DNA of 62,527 nucleotides, taken from assembly GCA_022821965.1 (NCBI GenBank), contig JAJECN010000021.1, positions 1-62,527 of the forward strand. The letters run 5' to 3'. Shown one piece after another: positions 25,449 to 35,118 of this stretch (position 1 is its first letter; each line of letters begins with the position of its first letter). The notes under the pieces are model-generated. The model made no database searches, was not told where the DNA came from, and saw nothing but the letters and a program-made list of their open reading frames with translations. Origin of the DNA: Candidatus Poribacteria bacterium. Lineage in GTDB: Bacteria; Poribacteria; WGA-4E; WGA-3G. The translations under genes were made by a program, and so were the position numbers.

Positions 25449-25823
25449 ATGGAAGAGACTACGGTTCAGGAAGAAGCACAGCAACTTCCACCTGTTGATT
25501 TTATTAGTTACCTTGCCAACCTTGTAGAAACCGGACGGCTCTACTTAGAGGGAATCCCGAACCCCGAAACGAACGAGGTAGTTACAAACTTCCCACTCGT
25601 GAAACATATTATTGATACTATTGAGATGCTTGAGGAAAAGACGAAAGGCAATCTCACCGCACCGGAAGCCAACTTTTTGGCGAATACCCTCTATGAACTC
25701 AGAATGGGCTATGTCCGTGCCATCAGTAGACAGGAAGCAGCCCCAGAAGAAGAAACAGCAACTGGCGAAACTGAAGAAACCGAAGCAGAGGCTTCCGCTG
25801 ACAACACCGAAAACGCCTCTTAA
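25449..25823 (+). CDS. DUF1844-family protein
   Basis: The 124-residue acidic protein has the DUF1844 pattern: VDFISYLANLVETGRLYLEG, then LVKHIIDTIEMLEEKTKGNL, followed by EANFLANTLYELRMGYV. A low-complexity acidic tail rich in Glu, Thr and Ala follows. The family is small, helical and of unknown function, and occurs widely in Planctomycetes, Acidobacteria and relatives. AGGAG precedes the ATG. It is probably cytoplasmic. Confidence 0.85.
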   Translation: MEETTVQEEAQQLPPVDFISYLANLVETGRLYLEGIPNPETNEVVTNFPLVKHIIDTIEMLEEKTKGNLTAPEANFLANTLYELRMGYVRAISRQEAAPEEETATGETEETEAEASADNTENAS

Positions 25824-25944
25824 CCGAGGACCTTTCAAGGGTTGAGAGAGGCGATCCCGCGTTCCAGTTTTAACACTGCCGATTTTCACGAATTATTTAC
25901 CATAAATAGGGTTAACCACGTTAAACTTTCGAGGAGAATCGTTT

Positions 25945-27000
25945 ATGGAATTCTATCACGGCACAACGTTAAGTAACGCGAGAGGGATCGTTGAAAATGG
26001 ATTTCGCCCACGTGGTGGAGCCGTTTGGTTCACAACAAATTGGAACTACGCTAAAAACCGCGCGGATCAAAAGGCACGACGGCGGCGGGATCGGCCGGTC
26101 GTCCTCAAAACCGAACTGGAGGTCGAAACACTCCGTACACACCTCGGTAGTGGCAGAATCCAAGTACGCGGTGGCATTATAGCGATTCATCAACAGCTGC
26201 AGGTTCAACTCTTAGAGGCGAATTCTTTTGAATTCCTTGCGTGTCCAGCTGCGCTTGCACAATGGGTTAACCACCAACTGGGGCTTTACTCCCACAACGG
26301 CGTGAGTCGAAACCATTGGGGTATTGTGCGGTTGGCACATTGGATGAACAACCGAATGCGATCGGGCACTGGAAACCAAATCAGTCGGCAAGAGTTTTTT
26401 ATGAAAGGCAGACAATGGTTACCTGCCTTCTTTGACAAGATTCCGTTTAGTCCTGAGGTGCTACCCATTCAGCATCTGCAGAATGACACTATCGTAGTCC
26501 GTGTTCTTTATCCAGAGGCGAAGGAGGAACCGCTTGAACCAGCGAAAGTTGATGCCCTCCACACCAAAGCAGTCGCCGACATGTTTGATGAGAATCCAAA
26601 GCGACGGGTGCGCGGACTTCAATCTCTCGAAAAAATCGGGACTGAAGATCTATTTGATTGGTGTGTACTGCATCTCGAAGATGAATCAGTGGATGTGGTA
26701 TGTAACGCTTTGCGAATCATGTGCCGATGCGATGAGGGGTATGTCGCCCCTATTCTACCGCACGCTGAATCTAAAAATAGACGCATTCGTGCGGGTGCGC
26801 TCGCAGCACTCGCAAAACACGATTTTGATGATGTTGAACGTTGGTTTGAACGTGGACTCAAAGACCCAGCCGCGTGTGTACGCATGGAAGTCGCAAGACT
26901 TTTGTTCACATTGGATAGGATTGAGCATCGCACACTCTTTGACATTGCCCGGCACGATCCGAATCCTGCTGTCAAGCGCAGTGCCAGAAAGCGGCATTAG
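25945..27000 (+). CDS. Possible ADP-ribosyltransferase-fold domain with HEAT repeats
   Basis: GAGGAG precedes the ATG by 8 bases. The N-terminus reads MEFYHGTTLSNARGIVENGF, then AVWFTTNWNYAKNRA. A YHGT motif, a helix containing xxIxxxGF and an aromatic-x-T strand resemble the first part of the ADP-ribosyltransferase/RNA 2'-phosphotransferase fold. That assignment is an inference; the last catalytic residue is not evident. Residues about 200-350 are helical HEAT-like repeats (RRVRGLQSLEKIGTEDL, NRRIRAGALAALAKHDFDD, CVRMEVARLLFTLDR, PAVKRSARKRH) that usually bind partner proteins. No signal peptide. A toxin-like or regulatory modifier is possible. Confidence 0.6.
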   Translation: MEFYHGTTLSNARGIVENGFRPRGGAVWFTTNWNYAKNRADQKARRRRDRPVVLKTELEVETLRTHLGSGRIQVRGGIIAIHQQLQVQLLEANSFEFLACPAALAQWVNHQLGLYSHNGVSRNHWGIVRLAHWMNNRMRSGTGNQISRQEFFMKGRQWLPAFFDKIPFSPEVLPIQHLQNDTIVVRVLYPEAKEEPLEPAKVDALHTKAVADMFDENPKRRVRGLQSLEKIGTEDLFDWCVLHLEDESVDVVCNALRIMCRCDEGYVAPILPHAESKNRRIRAGALAALAKHDFDDVERWFERGLKDPAACVRMEVARLLFTLDRIEHRTLFDIARHDPNPAVKRSARKRH

Positions 27001-27073
27001 ACGCAAAAAAGCATAGGAATTTCCAATAGACATTCTCCAGAATTACCAAGCGCGTCTATGATGAGATTGGAGT

Positions 27074-28093
27074 ATGAATTATCAACGCAAGATCCTAATT
27101 GCCCCTATACTGCTCGTGAGCTTGCTCGTAACTGGAACCGTTGGTTACCTATTCCTTGAAAGGGATAATCCGGAGGGAGAGTGGCAACTCCTTGATGCAG
27201 TCTACATGACTGTTATCACCCTAACAACTGTCGGTTATGGCAACATGGGAATGAGTGATGCCGGGCGAGTCTTTACCCTGTTTCTTCTCATCGGCGGGTT
27301 TGGAGTGTTTACCTATAGTGTTACGATCGCTACCGCATTTTTAATCGAAGGACAACTACAAAGTTTTTTCCGACAACAAAAAATGATTCGAACCGTCGAT
27401 AAATTATTAAACCATTATATTGTTTGTGGACTTGGTGATACGGGTGTACATGTACTTGACGAGATGCTAAAGGCAGATGTAGATTTCGTCGGTATTGAAG
27501 TCGAGGAAGAACGACTCATCCACCTCTCTGATACACGGGATTTTCTATACCTTCAAGGTGATGCAACCGATGATGAATTACTCATGCGGGCAGGAATTGA
27601 ACGGGCACAAGGGCTTGTTACATGCCTTAGCCGCGATCAAGATAATCTTTTTGTGGTGATCTCCGCAAGAAAACTGAATCCACACTTAAAGATAGCGTCT
27701 AAAGCCGTTGAAGATAACTCCCCCGGAAAACTCATGACTGCCGGGGCAGATGAAGTTGTCCTACCCGATCACATCGGTGGTCTCCGGCTTGCATCGGGCA
27801 TACTTCAACCACAACTCGTGGGGTTTTTGGAAAGTATGACCCAAAATCGACAGGGCGCACAATTTACTGAATCCATCATCCAAAAGGATTCTCCTTTAGA
27901 TGGGATTTCCCTTAAAGCCGCGAGTATTCAAGAGCAAACTGGGTTGGTTGTCGTCGCAATTCAGGATAGCGACGGCGCGTTTCTCTATAATCCGCCCGGA
28001 GATAAGAAAATGATAGCAGGTGATGCCTTGTTAGTCATAGCCAACCAGAAACAACTACAAACATTACATAAACTTACTGGCGATTTAGGTTAG
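27074..28093 (+). CDS. Two-TM potassium channel with RCK (TrkA-N/TrkA-C) domains
   Basis: The 339-residue protein has TM1 (about 8-27), a pore helix with the potassium selectivity filter TVGYGN (52-57) and TM2 (about 66-90). An RCK/TrkA-N Rossmann domain follows (YIVCGLGDTGVHVLDEM, about 113, with GDATDDELL near 175). The last part (about 255-339) is a TrkA-C domain. This is the MthK-like layout of a ligand-gated channel in the inner membrane, where NAD or calcium binding to RCK opens the pore. The ribosome binding site is weak (GGAG very close to the ATG). Confidence 0.93.
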   Translation: MNYQRKILIAPILLVSLLVTGTVGYLFLERDNPEGEWQLLDAVYMTVITLTTVGYGNMGMSDAGRVFTLFLLIGGFGVFTYSVTIATAFLIEGQLQSFFRQQKMIRTVDKLLNHYIVCGLGDTGVHVLDEMLKADVDFVGIEVEEERLIHLSDTRDFLYLQGDATDDELLMRAGIERAQGLVTCLSRDQDNLFVVISARKLNPHLKIASKAVEDNSPGKLMTAGADEVVLPDHIGGLRLASGILQPQLVGFLESMTQNRQGAQFTESIIQKDSPLDGISLKAASIQEQTGLVVVAIQDSDGAFLYNPPGDKKMIAGDALLVIANQKQLQTLHKLTGDLG

Positions 28094-28103
28094 CGGAAAA
28101 GCG

Positions 28104-28133
28104 TTGACCTATTAGCTTTCTCAGTGATATAAT
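28104..28133 (+). promoter_or_regulatory. Sigma-70 promoter TTGACC-N18-TATAAT
   Basis: A near-consensus -35 and a perfect -10 with 18-base spacing lie about 115 bases before the YifB/ComM start at 28248. Confidence 0.65.
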
Positions 28134-28247
28134 AGTATTAAAATCTGCCGGATGAGGTTTGAACCTTACCTACGTAAAAAACAAACTTACAAAACACAAT
28201 AGCAAAAGTAGATTTTAAATTAACACAAGTTGGAAGGAAATAGACGT

Positions 28248-29786
28248 ATGCTCGCAACGGTACTAAGCAGTGCGATGCTGGGAATTGATGCCTATATAGT
28301 GAAAGTCGAGGTGGATGTCGCCGGTGGCTTGCCGTACTTCAGCACCGTTGGCTTGCCGGACAGTGCTATTAAAGAAAGTCGGGACCGGGTTACCGCAGCC
28401 ATTAAGAACTCCGGTTTCTACTTTCCGCCAACCCGAATTACAGCGAACTTAGCACCTGCGGATATCCGAAAAGCGGGCTCAGCGTTTGATCTTCCTATTG
28501 CAATCGGCGTTATGGCAGCTACGAATCAGGTAAAACTGGAAAGTCTTGAGAATACCATGATTCTGGGTGAACTCGCACTTGATGGAAGCATCCGCGGTAT
28601 ACCGGGCGGACTTCCGATAGCTATCACCGCAAAAGAGAACAACATTCAGAATCTTATTTTACCCGCTGAAAACGCGAGAGAGGCGGCGATTGTTGAAGAT
28701 GTGAACGTCTATCCAGTCGCGAGTTTATCAGAAGCTGTCGCGTTCCTCAATTTGGAGAAGGAAATAGCATCAGAACCACACACGATCAACACTGACGGGC
28801 ACACTGAATCCTCAGAATCGCTCCTCGACTTACTCGATGTGAAAGGGCAAGAGCACGTCAAGCGCGCTATTGAGGTCGCCGCTGCAGGTGGTCATAATCT
28901 TATCATGATCGGACCGCCCGGCTCCGGAAAGACCATGATTGCGAAGCGGATTCCATCAATCCTACCGAGACTGTCTATAGACGAATCCTTAGAAACGACG
29001 AAGATCCAAAGCACTATCGGCATTCTTCCAAGCGACACCCCTTTGGTTGTGACGCGTCCATACCGCTCACCACACCATACGATCTCAGACGCAGGTTTAA
29101 TCGGCGGTGGAAAGATGCCGCGCCCTGGTGAGGTAAGCCTCGCCCATAATGGCGTTCTCTTTTTAGACGAGCTCCCTGAATTTCGACGAAACGTTCTTGA
29201 GGTTATGCGGCAACCGCTTGAAGACCGGCAAGTGACCATCTCCCGTGCGTCAGCATCGCTCACCTATCCCGCCAACTTTATGCTTGTTGCTGCCATGAAT
29301 CCGTGTCCCTGTGGATTTTTCAGTGACCCAAGCCGAGACTGTAAGTGCTCACCGAACCAGATTCAGAACTACGTTTCCCGTATCTCTGGTCCACTATTGG
29401 ATAGAATCGACATCCAGGTGGAAGTCCCAGCGGTGAAACATGCGGAACTCGCCGCCGAGACAACGGGTGAAACCTCGGGACACGTCCAAGAACGCGTTGA
29501 GGCAGCACGCCAAGTCCAACACCAACGCTTCGCTGGGACAACAATACACGCCAATGCAAACATGGAATCGAAGCAAATACGAGAATACTGCCAAGTTGAC
29601 GACCAAGCGCAAGACCTGCTTCGGGTTGCCATTAATCAATTAGGGCTGAGTGCCCGTGCCTATGACCGGATTTTGAAAGTGGCACGCACCATTGCAGACT
29701 TGGATCGAAACCCGAATATAGAGGCGATGCATGTCTCTGAAGCCATACAATATCGGAGTTTAGACCGGAGTTTCTGGAAAAAGTAA
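28248..29786 (+). CDS. comM: YifB/ComM-family magnesium chelatase-like AAA ATPase
   Basis: ATG at 28248 follows GGAAGGA by 9 bases; the TTG at 28230 is less likely. The 512-residue protein starts [16 protein letters not shown], typical of YifB/ComM. The N-terminal ChlI-like/Lon-protease-fold domain ([33 protein letters not shown]) is followed by an AAA+ domain with Walker [14 protein letters not shown], Walker [10 protein letters not shown] and the zinc-type cysteines NPCPCG and CKC. Family members are hexameric helicases that promote branch migration during natural transformation and recombination. Length matches the family. It has its own promoter. Confidence 0.95.
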   Translation: MLATVLSSAMLGIDAYIVKVEVDVAGGLPYFSTVGLPDSAIKESRDRVTAAIKNSGFYFPPTRITANLAPADIRKAGSAFDLPIAIGVMAATNQVKLESLENTMILGELALDGSIRGIPGGLPIAITAKENNIQNLILPAENAREAAIVEDVNVYPVASLSEAVAFLNLEKEIASEPHTINTDGHTESSESLLDLLDVKGQEHVKRAIEVAAAGGHNLIMIGPPGSGKTMIAKRIPSILPRLSIDESLETTKIQSTIGILPSDTPLVVTRPYRSPHHTISDAGLIGGGKMPRPGEVSLAHNGVLFLDELPEFRRNVLEVMRQPLEDRQVTISRASASLTYPANFMLVAAMNPCPCGFFSDPSRDCKCSPNQIQNYVSRISGPLLDRIDIQVEVPAVKHAELAAETTGETSGHVQERVEAARQVQHQRFAGTTIHANANMESKQIREYCQVDDQAQDLLRVAINQLGLSARAYDRILKVARTIADLDRNPNIEAMHVSEAIQYRSLDRSFWKK

Positions 29787-29924
29787 TCCTACAAAGAGAG
29801 GTTTCTTAAAATTAGCAAAAGCAAGCAGCAAGTCAACAACGGAGGCTTGCGGATTTCAAATAGGAATGGTGCATGCACAAAGCCATTTCCGCTACGCTTG
29901 GTGACTAATTAAAAAAATGGAAAA

Positions 29925-31277
29925 ATGCAACCTAATTTTATTATCTTCCTAACAGACGACCAAGGGTACGGCGACCTATCCTGCATGGGGGCAACCGATT
30001 TCAAAACGCCACATCTTGATAGAATGGCAGCTGAGGGTGCCCGCTTCACAGATTGGTACTCGAATTCACCGGTCTGCTCCCCGTCGCGCGCATCCCTATT
30101 GACAGGACGATACCCATGTCACGCTGGAGTCCGCTCCATTTTAGCAGGACATCGAACGGCTACAGGACTACCCCCCTCCGTTCCTTCACTCGCAACGGCA
30201 CTTAAAGAACGCGGCTACTACACAGCAATGTCCGGAAAGTGGCATTTAGGACTCGCCGAGGGTTCACGCCCAGAACATCACGGATTCGATGATTGGTTCG
30301 GCTTCATGGCAGGGTGCATCGACTTCTTCTCACATATCTTCTATTGGGCTTTAGGACAGCCTGGCATTGACCAAACACACGACCTCTGGGAAAACGGTGA
30401 AGAGATATACCGAAACGGTGAATACTTCACTGAACTCATCACCGAATACGCCATCCGATATATCCGAAAGTCGGTTGAACTTGGCAAACCTTTTTTTCTC
30501 TATGTCCCTTACAACGCACCGCACTATCCGATGCACGCACCGCAAAAATACGTGGATCGGTTCCCGAATTTGCCTTGGGATAGACAAATTATGGCGGCGA
30601 TGCTGAGTGCAGTTGACGATAGCGTCGGCGAAATTTTTGCTGAATTAGAACGACTCGGACTTGCAGAAAACACATTCTCCTATTTCCAGAGCGACAACGG
30701 TCCCTCACGCGAAACTCGAAATTGGTTAGACGGCACGCAAGACCCTTACTACGGCGGCACTGCCGGTAAACTGAAAGGACATAAATTCAGTCTCTACGAA
30801 GGCGGTATCCGTTCACCCGGAATTATGAATTGGCCCCAGCGAATCCCCACAGGTCAGGTAATCGATGAAGTCGGCGCAGCAATGGATGTATTCCCGACTT
30901 TCCTCGCCGCAGCAGGTGGAGATCCTTCCGAGTACGAACTTGATGGACTTGATGTTCTACCGATGGTGACAAATGGTGAGTCTACACCGCACAGCAAAAT
31001 CTACTGGGAGATGGGCAAGCAAACTGCCGTGCGTTATGGCAATTGGAAATTGGTGCTCAACGGTCAATTAGTAGAAGGGGCACCTCCCGAAGACGATGTG
31101 CATCTGGCGGACCTCGAAACCGATATGGGTGAAACGAGAAACCTGAAAGACGATCACCCGGAACTTACCACCGAGCTCACAGAGGCAGCACAGGCGTGGC
31201 GAGAAGGCATTGAAACGCATTGGGAAACCAAATGGGTTAATCCGAACGGGACAACCGGTTACGTCAAGGAGTCATAG
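29925..31277 (+). CDS. Type I sulfatase (arylsulfatase family)
   Basis: The 450-residue protein has the sulfatase N-terminus (PNFIIFLTDDQGYGDL, metal-binding Asp pair) and the signature CSPSRASLLTGRYP, where Cys51 should become formylglycine. Further motifs are GKWHLGL, SDNGPSRE and GHKFSLYEGGIRSPG. Enzymes of this family remove sulfate from polysaccharides or other sulfate esters. No signal peptide is present, so the protein may act in the cytoplasm on imported substrate. The two SUMF1 proteins in this window lack the usual cysteine pair, so the maturase is probably elsewhere. The end contains the ribosome binding site of the next gene. Confidence 0.93.
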   Translation: MQPNFIIFLTDDQGYGDLSCMGATDFKTPHLDRMAAEGARFTDWYSNSPVCSPSRASLLTGRYPCHAGVRSILAGHRTATGLPPSVPSLATALKERGYYTAMSGKWHLGLAEGSRPEHHGFDDWFGFMAGCIDFFSHIFYWALGQPGIDQTHDLWENGEEIYRNGEYFTELITEYAIRYIRKSVELGKPFFLYVPYNAPHYPMHAPQKYVDRFPNLPWDRQIMAAMLSAVDDSVGEIFAELERLGLAENTFSYFQSDNGPSRETRNWLDGTQDPYYGGTAGKLKGHKFSLYEGGIRSPGIMNWPQRIPTGQVIDEVGAAMDVFPTFLAAAGGDPSEYELDGLDVLPMVTNGESTPHSKIYWEMGKQTAVRYGNWKLVLNGQLVEGAPPEDDVHLADLETDMGETRNLKDDHPELTTELTEAAQAWREGIETHWETKWVNPNGTTGYVKES

Positions 31278-31278
31278 A

Positions 31279-32022
31279 GTGCTAACCGATAGCCAAGATG
31301 CCTACGGGCACCTCCTTTCAGATTATCATAACGGTAGAGAAAACGTCGAAATTGTGGAGAGAGAAGATGGATTTATCGATACAAGCCGTCTGGGACCTCT
31401 TAACTATTTCGCTGAATATGCGGATTGGGCTGAGCATCAAAAACTCGCTATGGCGGATGCCACCGGACGCGTTTTAGATATTGGTTGTGGTGCAGGACGG
31501 CACTGCCTCTATTTACAAGAACAGGGGCACGATGTTTTAGGAACGGACATCTCACCATTAGCCATTCAGACCTGTCAAAGTCGTGGACTCAAAAATGCTA
31601 TTGTCACGTCCATTACGCAATTAAATTCCAAAATCGGGACGTTTGACACAATTCTCATGATGGGACATAATTTTGGACTCGTCGGCGGTTATAAAAGAGC
31701 AAAATGGCTACTGAGACGTTTTGCAGCCATGACAACGGATACATCGAAAATTATCGCCGAAACTATGGATCCGTATCAAACAACGGAACCGGGTCATTTA
31801 GCCTATCATCAATTTAACCGAGATCGGGGACGCATGAGTGGACAACTGCGCCTGCGAATCCGTTACCGGCAATATACCACGCCGTGGTTTGATTATTTGT
31901 TTGTTTCAAAAGCCGAGATAGAGGACATCCTTGATGGCACAACGTGGCGAGTTGAACGCTATATCGATGCAGCCGATACACCGACTTATGTTGCAATTCT
32001 ATCTAAACGTCTGCATTCTTGA
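31279..32022 (+). CDS. Class I SAM-dependent methyltransferase
   Basis: GTG at 31279 is the start: AAGGAG lies 7 bases upstream, inside the end of the sulfatase gene, which stops one base before. The 247-residue protein has the SAM motif VLDIGCGAGRHCLYL, the acidic residue in LGTDISPLAI and an IGTFDTILMMGHN post-motif. The coupling to the sulfatase suggests a shared pathway or just compact packing. The methyl acceptor is unknown. Confidence 0.88.
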   Translation: MLTDSQDAYGHLLSDYHNGRENVEIVEREDGFIDTSRLGPLNYFAEYADWAEHQKLAMADATGRVLDIGCGAGRHCLYLQEQGHDVLGTDISPLAIQTCQSRGLKNAIVTSITQLNSKIGTFDTILMMGHNFGLVGGYKRAKWLLRRFAAMTTDTSKIIAETMDPYQTTEPGHLAYHQFNRDRGRMSGQLRLRIRYRQYTTPWFDYLFVSKAEIEDILDGTTWRVERYIDAADTPTYVAILSKRLHS

Positions 32023-32135
32023 TTTTAATCATCTCAGTCGGCGCGCTGTTAGTGAAGTGTTTCCGCAAGAAACTTTGTCCGTTAAGAAGCCTCTGTCAAT
32101 GAAATCGGAAGCCTCGCTGAAAAACGGGATATGCC

Positions 32136-33020
32136 ATGATACTTTTTAAATTTGCCTTTATTACGGATACACATCTGTATTTAAACGCGCCAAGAAACTT
32201 CGCAGGTGGACTTCAGCAACAAAAAAACAGTCTCGCACTCTATGAAAAGTTGGTTGAACAACTGAACGCCTTTGAACCCGACTTTGTGGTTCATGGCGGA
32301 GATATTGTGTGTGGCGGTAAGAGTTTCGATATGTCTGCTGAAGAATACGAAGCCACGCTTGACGGTGCGAAACAACTCGGACAACGCATGAGTGCCCCCT
32401 GCTATTACATCCCGGGTAACCACGATTTACATCCGGAGACAGGTTCCAAAGATGCCTTCCTGGAACGCTTCAGCACCAACGGCATGGGCTCCATCAGTTT
32501 TGTGCATGAAAATATCCGATTTATTCTGCTCGATTCACAGGAGGTACCGGAAGACCTCACACATGGGTATATCAGCACCAACCAGTTGGCATGGGCGGAG
32601 CGCGAATTAAAAAGAGCGCGAGATTACGAGCAAGAAGTTTTCATATTTTCGCATCAACTCCCTTTTCCGAGTGTTGAGTTTCAAGGTATCGGTTCAAGAG
32701 TCGCTAACTCCGCGGAGGTTCTCGAAATCGTCTCTCCTTTTGATAAACAGATTTTAGCGTTTTTTTGTGGACATCTGCATCTCAACCGCGTTTTCAGAGA
32801 ACAAGGCATGTTATGTATCGTCTCTTCCGGCATTATCTGTTATCCGATGATGTGGAAGCAGGTGTTAGTTTATCCAGATAGAGTTGAGGTGAATTCTGTG
32901 ACTGTCAACTTACCGGATGTCCTCGCCGAGTCGGAGGCAGTTCAACCAGACAACAACCCCTATTTGTTGGGTAGAGATCGGGATTTAAACTTCAGTATTC
33001 CTCGTGATAATTTCCTTTAG
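32136..33020 (+). CDS. Calcineurin-like metallophosphoesterase
   Basis: The 294-residue protein carries the five metallophosphoesterase motifs: ITDTHLYL (DxH), VVHGGDIVCGG (GDxx), YYIPGNHDLH (GNHD), IFSHQLPF (H) and FFCGHLHLNR (GHxH). These bind two metal ions and hydrolyse phosphate esters. No signal peptide is seen. Substrates of this group range from cyclic nucleotides to phospholipid headgroups, and none can be chosen here. A GGGATA site lies before the ATG. Confidence 0.88.
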   Translation: MILFKFAFITDTHLYLNAPRNFAGGLQQQKNSLALYEKLVEQLNAFEPDFVVHGGDIVCGGKSFDMSAEEYEATLDGAKQLGQRMSAPCYYIPGNHDLHPETGSKDAFLERFSTNGMGSISFVHENIRFILLDSQEVPEDLTHGYISTNQLAWAERELKRARDYEQEVFIFSHQLPFPSVEFQGIGSRVANSAEVLEIVSPFDKQILAFFCGHLHLNRVFREQGMLCIVSSGIICYPMMWKQVLVYPDRVEVNSVTVNLPDVLAESEAVQPDNNPYLLGRDRDLNFSIPRDNFL

Positions 33021-33139
33021 GAGCTGAAAGACCTTAGCTACTGGGGGCAGCATCGCAACATCGGCGCGATGCGGGTTCTTGAAAGAACTGTGAATGCTAA
33101 GTTTCACCTAACAACTCCCGTCAGGGTCAGGTTAAAATA

Positions 33140-34114
33140 ATGATTGAAGTCCAAAATATCACGAAAAACTACGGTCCCTTCCAAGCACTCAGGGACATCT
33201 CCTTTCAGGTAGACAAGGGACAAATCGTTGGCTTCCTCGGTCCCAACGGTGCTGGGAAAACAACAACGATGCGGATCCTTACCTGTTTTATGCCTGCAAG
33301 TAGCGGACGCGTTACCGTCGCTGGATACGATGTTTTCAAAGCGTCACGAGAGGTTCGGAAACGCATCGGATATCTTCCCGAAAATGTACCCCTCTATCCA
33401 GAAATGACAGTGACAAAGTATTTGACCTATATGGCAAAAATCCGCAGCGTGCCGCGCGGCAGTATCAAGGCGCAGCTGGATAATGCTATCGAGGCGTGTG
33501 GACTCACCGAACGCCGACATCAGATTATTGGTCAATTGTCTCGTGGTTTCCGGCAGCGTGTCGGTTTAGCACAAGCACTCATCCATGAGCCGGATGTTTT
33601 AATTCTCGATGAACCCACCTCTGGGTTGGATCCACGGCAGATTGTTGAAATCCGAGAATTAATCAAGGCACTCGGCAAGGAACGGACGATTCTGTTCAGC
33701 ACCCACATCTTGCCCGAAGCCAGTCTCACATGCGAGCGGTTAATTATCATCAGTCGGGGCAAAATTACCGGGGATGTCCAATTGAAAGATGGGCGTGCCG
33801 TATCCAGACAAAGCGATGCACTTGACAGCAGTACAGAGGATTTACAACCCGCCTCCTCAATTCTCACACTTGAGGTAGCAGGTGCGCCAGCAGAAGATAT
33901 ATCGGCAGCACTTAAGGACATTGAGAACGTGATTGAAGTTGAGCAACGCTCTGCAAGTACAGATGCCTCAACGACTTTCCATCTTCACTATACACTGGCA
34001 ACCGACATTCGCGCGGATGTTGCAGAGACCATTGTTGGACGTGGATGGCAGCTACTCGAAATGCACACAACTGAAATGTCCTTGGAAGAACTGTTTTTAT
34101 CTTTAACAGTGTAG
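33140..34114 (+). CDS. ABC transporter ATP-binding protein (ABC-2/GldA-like), without permease
   Basis: The 324-residue ATPase has Walker A GPNGAGKTTTMR, signature LSRGFRQRVGLAQAL, Walker B VLILDEPTSGLDP and a switch His in LFSTHILPEA. The layout, with a C-terminal extension of about 80 residues, matches GldA/NatA-type subunits of ABC-2 exporters. These normally sit next to a membrane permease, but the next gene is convergent and unrelated. The transporter partner must be encoded elsewhere or has been lost. Confidence 0.9.
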   Translation: MIEVQNITKNYGPFQALRDISFQVDKGQIVGFLGPNGAGKTTTMRILTCFMPASSGRVTVAGYDVFKASREVRKRIGYLPENVPLYPEMTVTKYLTYMAKIRSVPRGSIKAQLDNAIEACGLTERRHQIIGQLSRGFRQRVGLAQALIHEPDVLILDEPTSGLDPRQIVEIRELIKALGKERTILFSTHILPEASLTCERLIIISRGKITGDVQLKDGRAVSRQSDALDSSTEDLQPASSILTLEVAGAPAEDISAALKDIENVIEVEQRSASTDASTTFHLHYTLATDIRADVAETIVGRGWQLLEMHTTEMSLEELFLSLTV

Positions 34115-34162
34115 CCTATGTATTCCGCTATAAAGGTTTATTTTCTGTCGTAACTGACGGTG

Positions 34163-34909
34163 TTATGCAGATTCAAGCGGTAGTTTTAGCTGCTCGCGAA
34201 CAGCCCGTCGAACTTCATTACAGATCTGCATGGCGTGTGCCGTTTCGTCCGCTGTCGCGAACTTGCCAGGGTAACGCGGATCAACCGCGTGTTCCGACAG
34301 CTTTGAAAAATCTTCCCGCCACGCATCCCAAGCCGGAAGAGCTGGGACTATCAGGTTCAATAACGCTTGTAAATCATGGGTCCTTGGAAACGGAATGTTC
34401 GCCTCTTGAAGCCACGCCTTTAGATACTTTTCAACACACTGTTGAGCAAGAAAGCAGATAACATCATTTACCGGATTCTGTCCTTGCTTGGATTGCTGTG
34501 CCACAGTATAATCGCCTTCGGCTTTCTGCACCCATTCCTCTGTCAACGGATTCATCGTGTGTTCTTCCTTCTTTACAGGTTTCAAGAAAAAATTAGGAGT
34601 TTCATAAAGCACTTCGCCTTTTTCAGTGATCTCTTGGAGAAACCAGTCGTTATACACGAGACGATACGCCAGGTCTTCAGGCGAATGCACAAGCACATGC
34701 AAACGGAAAGGACGCGCGAGACGTTCCCGAATTTCTATCTCACGCTGGCGGGTTTCGGATTTCGGCACTGGCATGACGACCAGCAAATCGACATCGGAGG
34801 ACTCTGTCGGCGTGCCATACGCATAAGAACCAAAAAGAACAACCTGCAAAGGCGTGAATTCACGCACGATGTCATCACAGGTCGCTTGGATGTCTTCCCG
34901 AGTAACCAT
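34163..34909 (-). CDS. Fused MNT nucleotidyltransferase-HEPN protein
   Basis: ATG at 34909 has AGAGGGA 6 bases upstream; the TTG at 34942 is less likely. The first half (about 1-110) is a minimal nucleotidyltransferase with GSYAYGTPTESSDVDLLVV, giving the GSx10DxD motif. The second half (about 119-248) is a HEPN domain (WVQKAEGDYTVAQQSK, FLAQQCVEKYLKAWL, PRTHDLQALL). These are usually two adjacent genes forming a type VII toxin-antitoxin or related pair. Here they are one frame, and a good GAAGGAAG site lies 8 bases before an internal ATG at 34555. Separate HEPN translation is therefore possible. The typical R-x4-6-H RNase motif of HEPN toxins is not evident. Confidence 0.85.
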   Translation of the reverse strand: MVTREDIQATCDDIVREFTPLQVVLFGSYAYGTPTESSDVDLLVVMPVPKSETRQREIEIRERLARPFRLHVLVHSPEDLAYRLVYNDWFLQEITEKGEVLYETPNFFLKPVKKEEHTMNPLTEEWVQKAEGDYTVAQQSKQGQNPVNDVICFLAQQCVEKYLKAWLQEANIPFPRTHDLQALLNLIVPALPAWDAWREDFSKLSEHAVDPRYPGKFATADETAHAMQICNEVRRAVREQLKLPLESA

Positions 34910-35034
34910 GTTCATTCCCTCTTTTGTTGGATCTACCTGCAACAGGAACCTACCGCACCTACAAGTAAACGTATAGTGCGAATTATGCCATACCTCCGTC
35001 TCATAAGCAAGGAAAATCCCTTCTCGAAAAAATA

Positions 35035-35063
35035 TTGATTTCTAAATGCATCTATCGTATAAT
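35035..35063 (+). promoter_or_regulatory. Sigma-70 promoter TTGATT-N17-TATAAT
   Basis: A perfect -10 and a good -35 with 17-base spacing lie about 55 bases before the FAH-family gene at 35119, the first gene of the FAH-SDR pair. Confidence 0.7.
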
Positions 35064-35118
35064 CTCTGCTACAGACCTATTTCAATAGGGAGGCACAATC
35101 ACCTAAAAAAGAACGCTT

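Noticed and set aside
33050-33072. Hairpin GCATCGC with GCGATGC before the ABC ATPase
   Set aside because: Short stem, long loop and no U tract; too weak to call a terminator.
34442-35038. Plus-strand frame of 198 codons
   Set aside because: Antisense to the MNT-HEPN gene, rich in Phe/His/Arg, with no recognisable domain.
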